Positions 46,475-55,326 of a stretch of 64,000 bases of DNA are shown here, piece by piece. Every line of letters begins with the position of its first letter. Position 1 is the stretch's first letter. The position numbers were made by a program, and so were the translations under genes. Origin of the DNA: Clostridium sp. AT4 (GTDB lineage Bacteria; Bacillota; Clostridia; Lachnospirales; Lachnospiraceae); NCBI RefSeq assembly GCF_001517625.2, contig NZ_LN999828.1, positions 1,132,303 to 1,196,302 of the forward strand, written 5' to 3'. Below the pieces are notes generated by a model. That model made no database searches and was not told the DNA's origin. It saw only the letters and a list, made by a program, of their open reading frames with translations.

Positions 46475-48418
46475 ATGATACATGATTATTTGCCGGTTAC
46501 CCGGCAGGATATGGAAACAAGAGGCTGGGATCAGTGTGATTTTGTCTATGTGACAGGCGACGCCTATGTAGATCACCCTTCCTTTGGAACCGCCATTATT
46601 TCAAGGCTTTTGGAGGCCCACGGCTACCGTGTGGGGATCATTTCCCAGCCGGACTGGAAAACAAAGGAAAGTATACAGACATTCGGACGCCCCAGGCTGG
46701 GCTTTTTAGTTTCTGCGGGAAATATGGACTCCATGGTGAACCATTATTCCGTATCGAAAAAGCGCAGGAAAGAGGACGCCTATACTCCGGGAGGCGTCAT
46801 GGGAAAACGGCCGGATTATGCGGTTGTGGTTTACTGCAACCTGATCCGCTCCGTCTACAAGGATGTTCCTATTATCGCCGGAGGCATTGAAGCCAGCCTG
46901 CGCCGTCTGGCCCACTATGACTACTGGTCCAACCGGTTAAAGCGCTCGATCCTTTTAGACGCCCAGGCGGATCTTATTTCCTATGGAATGGGAGAGCACT
47001 CCATCATAGAGATAGCAGATGCCTTAGACAGCGGTCTGGATGTGAAGGATATTACCTTTATTGACGGTACGGTTTATAAGACAAAGCAGCTGGAAAGTGT
47101 CTATGACTACAAGCTTCTGCCGGATTATGAGGAGCTTGTCCGTGATAAAAAAAGGTATGCGGAAAGCTTTTTTATCCAGTACAGCAATACAGATCCATTT
47201 TCTGGAAAACGTCTGGTGGAGCCCTATGACGGGAAACTTTTTGTGGTGCAGAATCCGCCTTCAAAGCCCCTTACGAAGCAGGAGATGGATGACGTCTATG
47301 CTCTGCCGTATATGAGAAGCTATCACCCCTCTTATGAGGCTCTTGGCGGTGTTCCGGCTATCCGTGAGATCAAGTTCAGCCTCATCAGCAACCGGGGCTG
47401 CTTTGGCGCCTGCAGTTTCTGCGCCCTTACCTTCCATCAGGGACGGATCATTCAGGCCAGAAGCCATGAATCCTTAGTGGAAGAGGCAAAGCGTTTGACA
47501 GAAGAGCCTGATTTTAAGGGCTATATCCATGATGTAGGCGGGCCTACGGCTAATTTCCGCTTCCCGGCCTGTGAAAAGCAGCTTACGAAGGGAGCCTGTC
47601 CCTCAAAGCAGTGCCTGTTTCCTGAGCCATGTAAAAATCTGAAAGCAGATCATTCCGATTATGTGGCCCTTTTGAGGAAGCTGCGGGCTATTCCGAAGGT
47701 GAAAAAGGTATTTATCCGTTCCGGGATCCGTTTTGACTACCTGCTAGCGGACACCAGCAGAAAATTTTTAAAGGAGCTGTGCGAATACCACGTAAGCGGA
47801 CAGTTAAAAGTAGCTCCGGAGCACGTTTCTGATGCTGTGTTAAACCGTATGGGAAAGCCGAAAAATGCGGTCTACCGCAAGTTTGTCAAGGAATATAAGG
47901 AGATGAATGAGCGTCTGGGAAAGGATCAGTATCTGGTTCCCTATCTGATGTCCTCCCACCCCGGTTCTACCATGAAGGAAGCGGTGGAGCTGGCAGAATA
48001 TCTGCGGGATCTGGGCTATATGCCGGAGCAGGTACAGGACTTTTACCCCACGCCCTCTACTATTTCCACCTGTATGTACTATACCGGCTATGACTGCCGT
48101 ACCATGGAAAAAGTCTATGTGCCGGTCAATCCACATGAAAAAGCCATGCAGAGGGCGCTGATCCAGTACCGCGACCCGAAAAACTACGATCTTGTGACAG
48201 AGGCGCTGCGGATTGCCGGAAGGACGGATCTGATCGGCTATGATAAGAAGTGTCTGGTGCGTCCGGGTGGAACGAAGGACTACAGGAGCAAAAACAGTTC
48301 CGGCGGATCAAAGGGAGGAAAGGGGACAAACAGCCGGCCTGTCCAGAAAACAGACAAAGGCCAGCCGTCAGGAAAGAAGAAAGCCATTCGCAATATCCAT
48401 AAAAAGAAGGGAAGGTAG
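46475..48418 (+). CDS. YgiQ-family radical SAM protein
   Basis: 647 residues: N-terminal UPF0313 region, radical SAM cluster motif in 'NRGCFGACSFCALTFHQGR', 'VFIRSGIRFDYL', 'LKVAPEHVSDAVL', and a basic Ser/Lys/Gly-rich tail. A widely conserved but poorly characterised family. TAAGGAGC precedes the start. Confidence 0.92.
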   Translation: MIHDYLPVTRQDMETRGWDQCDFVYVTGDAYVDHPSFGTAIISRLLEAHGYRVGIISQPDWKTKESIQTFGRPRLGFLVSAGNMDSMVNHYSVSKKRRKEDAYTPGGVMGKRPDYAVVVYCNLIRSVYKDVPIIAGGIEASLRRLAHYDYWSNRLKRSILLDAQADLISYGMGEHSIIEIADALDSGLDVKDITFIDGTVYKTKQLESVYDYKLLPDYEELVRDKKRYAESFFIQYSNTDPFSGKRLVEPYDGKLFVVQNPPSKPLTKQEMDDVYALPYMRSYHPSYEALGGVPAIREIKFSLISNRGCFGACSFCALTFHQGRIIQARSHESLVEEAKRLTEEPDFKGYIHDVGGPTANFRFPACEKQLTKGACPSKQCLFPEPCKNLKADHSDYVALLRKLRAIPKVKKVFIRSGIRFDYLLADTSRKFLKELCEYHVSGQLKVAPEHVSDAVLNRMGKPKNAVYRKFVKEYKEMNERLGKDQYLVPYLMSSHPGSTMKEAVELAEYLRDLGYMPEQVQDFYPTPSTISTCMYYTGYDCRTMEKVYVPVNPHEKAMQRALIQYRDPKNYDLVTEALRIAGRTDLIGYDKKCLVRPGGTKDYRSKNSSGGSKGGKGTNSRPVQKTDKGQPSGKKKAIRNIHKKKGR

Positions 48419-48426
48419 GGCTTATT

Positions 48427-49218
48427 ATGATGATTGCTGTAGTGACAGGAGCCACCTCAGGAATGGGGAGAGAATGCGCCATTCAACTGTGGGAGCAGTT
48501 TAAAGGCCTGGATGAGATTTGGGCCATAGGACGCAGAAAGGAGCGTCTGGAGCAGTTAAAGGATTTCATCGGTATTCCTGTACGCACCTTTGATCTGGAT
48601 CTTACAGAAGAAAAAGACCTTGAACGATTAAAGGCAGCTCTTACGCAGGCCGGGCCTCAGGTAAAATTTCTTGTAAATGCCGCCGGTTTTGGAAAGATTG
48701 GCGGTGTAAGGGAACTTTCTGTATCAGACCAGACAGGAATGGCAGAGCTTAACTGCACGGCCCTTACGGCAGTTACGTCTATGGTTCTTCCCTTTATGCC
48801 AAATAACAGCCGGATCCTCCAGTTTGCCTCCAGCGCCGCCTTTCTGCCACAGCCGGGCTTTGCGGTCTATGCGGCGACAAAAGCCTACGTACTAAGCTAT
48901 AGCAGAGCCTTAAACCGGGAATTAAAAGATCGGGGGATTTCTGTAACAGCCATCTGCCCCGGACCTGTGAAAACGGAATTTTTTGATATTGCCCAGACAA
49001 CAGGTGAAATCCCCCTTTATAAGCAGTTTGTGATGGCAAAGCCGGACCGGGTGGTAAAAAAAGCCATCCGGGATAGTGTATCCAGACGTGAGCTTTCTGT
49101 TTATGGCTGGACCATGAAGGCTTTCTATCTGCTTACAAAGCTATTGCCCCACCGCCTGATCCTGGATGTAATGGAACGGATCGAATACGCGCCAAAGGGC
49201 AGCCGGTGGGAATCCTAA
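48427..49218 (+). CDS. Short-chain dehydrogenase/reductase
   Basis: 263 residues: Rossmann 'VVTGATSGMGRECA', 'VNAAGFG', catalytic Ser and 'YAATKAYVL' (Tyr-x3-Lys), 'CPGPVKTEF'. Substrate unknown. Eight bases after ygiQ-type gene, co-transcribed. Confidence 0.9.
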   Translation: MMIAVVTGATSGMGRECAIQLWEQFKGLDEIWAIGRRKERLEQLKDFIGIPVRTFDLDLTEEKDLERLKAALTQAGPQVKFLVNAAGFGKIGGVRELSVSDQTGMAELNCTALTAVTSMVLPFMPNNSRILQFASSAAFLPQPGFAVYAATKAYVLSYSRALNRELKDRGISVTAICPGPVKTEFFDIAQTTGEIPLYKQFVMAKPDRVVKKAIRDSVSRRELSVYGWTMKAFYLLTKLLPHRLILDVMERIEYAPKGSRWES

Positions 49219-49243
49219 ATCAGGATATAAGGAGAAAAAGACC

Positions 49244-50335
49244 ATGCAGGAATTGAAGGTCACGGCAAATGAGGCCGGACAGCGGTTAGACAAGCTTTTA
49301 ACCAAATATCTGAATCAGGCAGGAAAAGGCTTTTTATATAAAATGATGCGTAAAAAAAACATTACGCTTAACGGAAAGAAGTGTGAGGGAGCCGAGAGAC
49401 TGGAGGAAGGAGATGTGATCCGCCTGTTTCTGGCGGATGAGACGATTGCTAAATTTTCCCAGATCACAGCCGATCTATCCTTCGCCCCGTCTGCATCAAA
49501 AGTCCCTCAGGCTTTAAAAACCCCGCAGACGTTGAACGGTCGGCTGGTATCAGAAAGCAGCACTGTCTGCTGCAAAAAGACGGGAAAGGAAAACAGCGCC
49601 CAGGCAGTAAAGCTGGATATCATCTATGAGGACAGTCATATTTTGATCGTCAACAAGCCCTCCGGCATGCTTTCTCAGAAAGCAAAAGAGAGTGATATTT
49701 CCCTAAATGAACATATCTTAAACTACCTCATCCAGTCCGGCCATCTGCCGGTTGAGCAGCTGCGTACCTTTAAGCCCTCTATCTGCAACCGTCTGGACCG
49801 GAATACCAGCGGACTTGTGGCGGCAGGCGTATCACTGGCAGGACTCCAGGGGATGAACCGCATATTCAAAGACAGGAGCATCCACAAATATTATCAGTGC
49901 CTGGTTAAAGGAGAGGTGAAAGAAAAACAGCTGATCACAGGCTTTTTAAAGAAGGATGAAGCTTCCAACAAAGTAGAGATCCATTCAAAGCAGACAGCAG
50001 ACAGCGTACCCATTATGACGGAGTATGTTCCCCTTAAATCAAACGGAAAAGTGACCCTTTTGCAGGTAACGCTGATTACCGGGCGCAGCCATCAGATCCG
50101 GGCCCATTTAGCCTCCATCGGCCATCCTATTTTAGGTGATTTTAAGTATGGTGACAGAAGGGTCAATGAACGTGTGCGGTCAAACTACAAAATCACCTCC
50201 CAGATGCTTCATTCCTTCCGTCTGGTTATGCCTGAATATCTTCCTGCGCCTCTTCATTATCTTGGCAAAAAGGAGTTTTCAGCGCCTCTTCCCGAGTCAT
50301 TTTTAAGAGTTATGAAAGGCGAAGGACTGGCATAA
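49244..50335 (+). CDS. RluA-family pseudouridine synthase
   Basis: 363 residues: N-terminal S4 domain (about 10-60), a variable linker (about 80-115), then the synthase domain with 'NRLDRNTSGLV' (catalytic Asp; the usual first His is Asn) and 'ITGRSHQIRAHLASIGHPILGD'. ATAAGGAGA precedes the start. Resembles RluC/RluD types acting on 23S rRNA. Confidence 0.9.
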   Translation: MQELKVTANEAGQRLDKLLTKYLNQAGKGFLYKMMRKKNITLNGKKCEGAERLEEGDVIRLFLADETIAKFSQITADLSFAPSASKVPQALKTPQTLNGRLVSESSTVCCKKTGKENSAQAVKLDIIYEDSHILIVNKPSGMLSQKAKESDISLNEHILNYLIQSGHLPVEQLRTFKPSICNRLDRNTSGLVAAGVSLAGLQGMNRIFKDRSIHKYYQCLVKGEVKEKQLITGFLKKDEASNKVEIHSKQTADSVPIMTEYVPLKSNGKVTLLQVTLITGRSHQIRAHLASIGHPILGDFKYGDRRVNERVRSNYKITSQMLHSFRLVMPEYLPAPLHYLGKKEFSAPLPESFLRVMKGEGLA

Positions 50336-50363
50336 GCAAGGCTGGAAACAGCCTCTTCCGTGC

Positions 50364-50392
50364 TTGACAGAATATCACCTTTGGGGTATGCT
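50364..50392 (+). promoter_or_regulatory. trpS promoter
   Basis: TTGACA (50364-50369), 17-base spacer, TATGCT (50387-50392). A small hairpin CTCCGG...CTGGAG (50406-50424) lies in the short leader; the leader is too short for a T-box. Confidence 0.7.
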
Positions 50393-50442
50393 TATTTATT
50401 ATAAACTCCGGTTTTTAACTGGAGATGAGAGGATAAAATACA

Positions 50443-51540
50443 ATGGGAAAAATCATATTAACCGGCGACCGTCCTACAGGCCGCCTTCATGTTGGACATT
50501 ATGTAGGCTCATTAAAACGCAGAGTGGAACTGCAGAATTCTGGTCAGTTTGATGAAATATATATTATGATCGCAGACGCTCAGGCATTGACAGACAATGC
50601 AGATAATCCGGAAAAAGTACGCCAGAATATCATCGAAGTAGCCCTTGATTACCTGGCCTGCGGTCTAGATCCTGAGAAGTCTACTCTGTTTATCCAGTCC
50701 CAGATCCCTGAGCTCTGTGAGATGACCTTCTACTATATGGATCTTGTGACGGTTTCCCGTCTCCAGAGAAATCCTACGGTAAAATCTGAGATTCAGATGC
50801 GCAACTTTGAAACAAGCATTCCGGTTGGCTTTTTCACCTATCCCATCAGCCAGGCTGCGGACATTACTGCCTTTAAGGCGACGACCGTGCCGGTAGGAGA
50901 GGATCAGGCGCCCATGATCGAGCAGACCAGAGAGATCGTCCATAAATTCAACTCCGTCTATGACGGAAGTCTGGTAGAGCCTGAGATTCTTCTTCCAGAC
51001 AATAAGGCATGTCTGCGTCTGCCGGGAATCGACGGAAAGGCAAAAATGAGCAAGTCCCTTGGAAACTGCATTTACCTGTCTGATTCTGAGGAGGAGATTA
51101 AAAAGAAGATCATGTCCATGTATACCGATCCCAACCACTTAAGAGTTCAGGATCCGGGACAGGTGGAAGGGAATCCTGTATTTATCTATCTGGATGCTTT
51201 CTGTACGGACGCTCACTTTGAAAAGTATCTGCCGGAGTACAAAAATCTGGATGAGTTAAAGGCTCATTACATGAGAGGCGGACTGGGAGACGTAAAAGTT
51301 AAGAAATTTTTAAACAATGTGATCCAGGATGAGCTTCGCCCCATCCGTGAGCGCAGAAAAGAGTTTGCAAAGGATATTCCCGCTGTATACAGGATCCTGG
51401 AAGAGGGAAGCATCAAAGCTGAGAAAAAGGCAGCAGAAACACTGGCAGAGATGAAGCGCGCCATGAAGATCAATTACTTTGAGGACAAGGAACTGATCGC
51501 AGAGCAGGCAGCCAGATTTAAGAGCGAGTCAGAAGCATAA
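50443..51540 (+). CDS. trpS: Tryptophanyl-tRNA synthetase
   Basis: 365 residues, class I: '[18 protein letters not shown]' (HIGH-type) and '[11 protein letters not shown]' (KMSKS). The 'GDRPTG' form, rather than 'GIQPSG', and the longer spacing mark the subgroup common in clostridia. Confidence 0.96.
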   Translation: MGKIILTGDRPTGRLHVGHYVGSLKRRVELQNSGQFDEIYIMIADAQALTDNADNPEKVRQNIIEVALDYLACGLDPEKSTLFIQSQIPELCEMTFYYMDLVTVSRLQRNPTVKSEIQMRNFETSIPVGFFTYPISQAADITAFKATTVPVGEDQAPMIEQTREIVHKFNSVYDGSLVEPEILLPDNKACLRLPGIDGKAKMSKSLGNCIYLSDSEEEIKKKIMSMYTDPNHLRVQDPGQVEGNPVFIYLDAFCTDAHFEKYLPEYKNLDELKAHYMRGGLGDVKVKKFLNNVIQDELRPIRERRKEFAKDIPAVYRILEEGSIKAEKKAAETLAEMKRAMKINYFEDKELIAEQAARFKSESEA

Positions 51541-51575
51541 ATGAAACGTGTGCCGTCAGGCGCACCACAGTCAAA

Positions 51576-51627
51576 CAGGAGCACATCTGGCTGCAAAAAG
51601 CCTGATATGCTCCTGTTTTGTTGTTTC
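51576..51627 (+). terminator. trpS terminator
   Basis: CAGGAGCA (51576-51583) pairs with TGCTCCTG (51608-51615), with further pairing inside (CTGGCT/AGCCTG), then TTTTGTTGTTT. It lies 15 bases before the convergent DUF362 stop. Confidence 0.88.
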
Positions 51628-51641
51628 TTGCGGATCACATA

Positions 51642-52772
51642 TTACATTTTGATCAAGGTGTATTCCCTGCTTCCCAGTCCGATCTTTTCCGCATGCTCTA
51701 AGCAGCTTTTCCACTCGGATTCAGGAGTGGAATTGCGGAAATGGTCATGGTGATCCACAAAATCCTTCTTTGCCATATTTCTTGCCAGCTGGCTTCCGGG
51801 CATGGGAGCAGCTGCCAGACAGGCGTCCACGCAGGCCTGGTCTAAGGCCAGAGGATCAAAGGATGCGAACATGCCGATATTTGGAAGGATCGGGATATCA
51901 TTTTCACCATGGCAGTCACAGTTGGGGGATACATCCACGATCAGGGAAATATGGAAGTTTGGCCGTCCGTCAATTACAGCTTTGGTGTATTCAGCCATGC
52001 GGCAGTTGAGAAGGGCATTGGCCGCGTTGTCATTAAAGGCAATGGCGTCAAAGTTGCAGGCTCCCAGACAGCGTCCGCAGCCTACGCAGCCGTCCAGATT
52101 GACCTCCATCTTGCGGGTGTCTTCATTGAAGATAAGGCCATTGTTGGCACATTCCTTCTGGCATTTGCGGCAGCCTCTGCAAAGCTCAGGGGTAATATGG
52201 GGTTTTCCGCTGCTGTGCTGTTCGGTCTTTCCGGCTCTGGAGCCGCAGCCCATACCGATATTTTTGATAGCGCCTCCAAATCCTGTGGATTCGTGGCCTT
52301 TAAAATGGGTCAGGCTGATAAATACGTCAGCATCCATCACTGCCCGTCCGATCTTTGCAGCTTTTACATATTCGCCGCCTTCTACCGGCACATCTACATC
52401 ATCGGTTCCCTTAAGGCCGTCTCCGATAATGATGGGACATCCCACGGTCAAAGGAGTAAAGCCGTTTTCCCATGCGCACTCCATATGCTCCAGGGCATTT
52501 TTTCTGCTGCCTGGATACATGGTATTACAGTCTGTAAGGAAGGGCTTTCCGCCCAGCTCTTTTACTACATCAACAACGGCCCTGGCATAATTGGGACGCA
52601 GGTAGCTGATATTTCCCAGCTCTCCGAAATGCATCTTGATCGCAACAAATTTTCCATCCAGATCCAGGTTTTCAATCCCAGCCTTTTTGATCAGCTTTTT
52701 TAACTTGGTAGGAAGACTGTCGCCAAAGGCAATTGTGTGAAAATCTGTGAAATAAACGTTTGACGGATTCAT
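51642..52772 (-). CDS. DUF362-domain protein with two 4Fe-4S clusters
   Basis: 376 residues: DUF362 core ('IKMHFGELGNISYLRP', 'THFKGHESTGFGGAIKNIGMG'), then ferredoxin motifs CRGCRKCQKEC and CVGCGRCLGAC near residues 195-235. Probably an electron-transfer protein of unknown partner. Common in anaerobes. AGGTGAA precedes the ATG. Confidence 0.88.
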   Translation of the reverse strand: MNPSNVYFTDFHTIAFGDSLPTKLKKLIKKAGIENLDLDGKFVAIKMHFGELGNISYLRPNYARAVVDVVKELGGKPFLTDCNTMYPGSRKNALEHMECAWENGFTPLTVGCPIIIGDGLKGTDDVDVPVEGGEYVKAAKIGRAVMDADVFISLTHFKGHESTGFGGAIKNIGMGCGSRAGKTEQHSSGKPHITPELCRGCRKCQKECANNGLIFNEDTRKMEVNLDGCVGCGRCLGACNFDAIAFNDNAANALLNCRMAEYTKAVIDGRPNFHISLIVDVSPNCDCHGENDIPILPNIGMFASFDPLALDQACVDACLAAAPMPGSQLARNMAKKDFVDHHDHFRNSTPESEWKSCLEHAEKIGLGSREYTLIKM

Positions 52773-52826
52773 TGGTTCACCTCGTAATCATTTGCTTTTT
52801 ATGTAAGGGTTTACAGTTCCTTTTTT

Positions 52827-52855
52827 ATTATAAAACAAAGGGGGGAAAATGGCAA
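52827..52855 (-). promoter_or_regulatory. Promoter of DUF362 gene
   Basis: Minus strand TTGCCA (52855-52850), 17-base spacer, TATAAT (52832-52827). Confidence 0.7.
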
Positions 52856-52880
52856 TGATGGGATTTTCGCAATATTTCGA

Positions 52881-52909
52881 TTTACATAGAAAACTTAAAG
52901 CTATATAAT
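52881..52909 (+). promoter_or_regulatory. Promoter of AraC-type regulator
   Basis: TTTACA (52881-52886), 17-base spacer, TATAAT (52904-52909). Confidence 0.75.
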
Positions 52910-52961
52910 AAAAATGTCAGAATACAGCTATGGGGTCGGCTGGGGTGGAGGAAAACTATTT

Positions 52962-55175
52962 ATGAAAAGAAAATCAAGCGTATATTTAAAATTGCTTTTA
53001 TCTTATTTGGGAATTTTAATTATCCCAATTCTTGTGGCTTTGGGAATATATGGGAGGGCATGGCAGGTCATACGAACCCAGACAGCTCGGATAAATGAAA
53101 ATCTCCTGTATATGGTACAGAAAGAGATAGACAGCGAAATAAAAAACATTCACAAGATAGAAAGTCGTCTGGCTCTTGATAATATGATTCAAAATCTCTC
53201 GAAAAAGAGAGAGGGACACTTTGATCTGAAAGATCAGCAGTCATTATATTATCTTTATACGGATTTACGGATGATTGATGTAGCAGAATCATTTTTAAAC
53301 CATATCTTTGTGTATTTCCCTGGAACAGAAAAAATAAGCAGCAGTCTTGGAAATATGGATATGTCTCTTTACTATAATCTTTATTATAAAGATGAATCCA
53401 TGAGCCTGGATCAGTTTAGAGAGTATATGACCAGCCGCCGCTATAATGATATACTGGAGATTAAGGATTCATCTGGACAGGAATTGCTTATATTTACTAT
53501 GAGCACACTCAATGCGAATACCGGAGAATCTCCAGCAACCATAGGGATCGTCGTTGATGAAAGCCAGTTTCGCCAGAAGCTTCTCTTTGGAAAATGGGAT
53601 GAGCAGGTGCATATACGAATTGCGAACAGTGGAAACAAAACAATATGTCTGGATTCTAAAAGCGATATGCTTCCTGAATTGGCAGAGCAGGATTCTTACA
53701 TCATTACTGGAATAGATTCAGATGAAACAGATTGGCGTTTTGAAGCGGTAGTGCCCAATGCTGTGATTGATAAAGAGGCGCATGAGATACAGATATGGTC
53801 TGTATTGGGGCTGTTTATCTGTATTATATCAGGATTTGGAATTGCAAGTTATCTGGCTAAGAAAAGTTATAATCCTTTAAAAATGCTTATGGAAAATTTT
53901 GCACGCCATGATAATTCAAAGATTATGGAGGGAGAGAACGAATATCAATGGCTGAATCGAAAGATGGAGACTTTTTTTAAAGAACATATCGATACTCAAA
54001 GATTATTAAAAAACAGTCGAAAAACATTAAAGACATATTATTTGTCACGTCTTATGATGGAACATTGTGAGAAAAATCCTCAAGAGCAGAGTGGGATTCA
54101 TCTTTATTCTGAATATTTTGCTGTTGTGCTGTTTAAACCGGAACCGCAAGGCGAACTGACGGCGGAACGTATGGGTGAAGAAGCTCAAACACTGCGAAAG
54201 TTCATAATAGCAAATGTATTTGAGGAAATATCTCAGCAATATTTTGAGATAGAAATGACAGAAATGGGGGAACAGGAAGCTGCTATTGTTGGGATGAAAG
54301 AGTCATCTGACCAAAATATGGAACAACTGCAGGAATGTATTGAGAATCTGCAGCAGATTACAGAGGAATCATTCAGCTTTACTTGTATCGCTCTTATGGG
54401 TATGGCATCTGAAGGAATCGGCGGTATTCACGAATCTTATATACAGGCACAGGGAATGGAAGAATATGTCAGTCTTCTGGATACATCAATCATCCGATAT
54501 GATAAAGTAAAAGATTTACGGTTTACATATGAGTATCCAGAAGAAATGGAGCAGAAAATTATCCTTGCTATGAAGGCTGGCGATGAGAAAACAGCAGGAC
54601 AATGTATGATGCAGGTATTTGACCGAAATCTCTCCGGCAAAGTAAAGGCAAATACGTATCAATGTTTAATTTTTGATATGATTGGCACTCTTTTAAAAGG
54701 AGCAAGTACTGGAGGATATAATCACGCTTACCAGGAAATAAGCAGTTTAGAACAGATTTCGGTAAAAACTCCGGCTGAAAGAGCCAGGGAGTGTTTTCTG
54801 GATTGTCTGGAGCAGATATGCATGAAGATTCGCCAAATTCATTCAAAGGCCAGTGATGATCATGTATTCAGCAAAAAGGTAGAAGAATATGTGACAGCTA
54901 ATTTTACAGATCCGGATCTTAATATTTCCATAACAAGTCAGCATTTCAAAATGACACCCTCTTACCTTTCTTCACTCTATAAAAAACAGACAGGAAAAAG
55001 TCTTTTGGAATTTATCAACAATGTGCGTATGGATTTTGCAGAAGAATTATTAAAGAAGGGGGTCAGTGTTTCAGAGGCTGCTGAACGATCGGGATTTCGG
55101 GACAGTGCCGGATTTATTCGGGCTTTTAAGAAGAAAAAGGGTATTACGCCAGGACAATTAAAAAGAGAATTTTAG
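52962..55175 (+). CDS. Membrane-anchored AraC-family sensor-regulator of a polysaccharide locus
   Basis: 737 residues. A membrane segment at about 9-29 and another near 280-300 enclose an extracellular sensor domain of about 250 residues. A cytoplasmic linker and coiled region follow, then a C-terminal AraC helix-turn-helix pair (last about 100 residues, 'MTPSYLSSLYKKQTGKSLLEFIN', 'AAERSGFRDSAGFIRAFKK'). Sensor and DNA-binding parts are in one chain with no kinase or receiver, unlike YesM/YesN. It likely senses an oligosaccharide or a binding protein outside and activates the genes downstream. GGTGGAGG lies before ATG 52962; an ATG at 52914 adds 16 residues. Confidence 0.87.
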   Translation: MKRKSSVYLKLLLSYLGILIIPILVALGIYGRAWQVIRTQTARINENLLYMVQKEIDSEIKNIHKIESRLALDNMIQNLSKKREGHFDLKDQQSLYYLYTDLRMIDVAESFLNHIFVYFPGTEKISSSLGNMDMSLYYNLYYKDESMSLDQFREYMTSRRYNDILEIKDSSGQELLIFTMSTLNANTGESPATIGIVVDESQFRQKLLFGKWDEQVHIRIANSGNKTICLDSKSDMLPELAEQDSYIITGIDSDETDWRFEAVVPNAVIDKEAHEIQIWSVLGLFICIISGFGIASYLAKKSYNPLKMLMENFARHDNSKIMEGENEYQWLNRKMETFFKEHIDTQRLLKNSRKTLKTYYLSRLMMEHCEKNPQEQSGIHLYSEYFAVVLFKPEPQGELTAERMGEEAQTLRKFIIANVFEEISQQYFEIEMTEMGEQEAAIVGMKESSDQNMEQLQECIENLQQITEESFSFTCIALMGMASEGIGGIHESYIQAQGMEEYVSLLDTSIIRYDKVKDLRFTYEYPEEMEQKIILAMKAGDEKTAGQCMMQVFDRNLSGKVKANTYQCLIFDMIGTLLKGASTGGYNHAYQEISSLEQISVKTPAERARECFLDCLEQICMKIRQIHSKASDDHVFSKKVEEYVTANFTDPDLNISITSQHFKMTPSYLSSLYKKQTGKSLLEFINNVRMDFAEELLKKGVSVSEAAERSGFRDSAGFIRAFKKKKGITPGQLKREF

Positions 55176-55195
55176 ATTTTTACTATTGATTTTAG

Positions 55196-55242
55196 AAAAT
55201 GCAAATATTCAGAAGCGATTTTGCCAATGAAATTTGCATTTT
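55196..55242 (+). repeat. Inverted repeat between regulator and binding-protein gene
   Basis: AAAATGCAAAT (55196-55206) and ATTTGCATTTT (55232-55242), 11 bases each with 25 between. The right arm runs into TTTTTCTC, so it could be a weak AT-rich terminator of the regulator gene, or the operator of the AraC-type protein. Confidence 0.55.
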
Positions 55243-55326
55243 TCTCATATAAAGATAAGCAGGCGTATGATATGATCATGGCACAAAGCAAAGCAGTTGC
55301 AACAAAATATAAGGAGGAGAAGGACA

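Noticed and set aside
50393-50442. T-box riboswitch before trpS
   Set aside because: The leader is about 45 bases, with no room for a specifier stem or antiterminator.
51802-52703. Two long plus-strand frames of about 262 residues
   Set aside because: Antisense to the DUF362 gene, whose ferredoxin motifs are certain.
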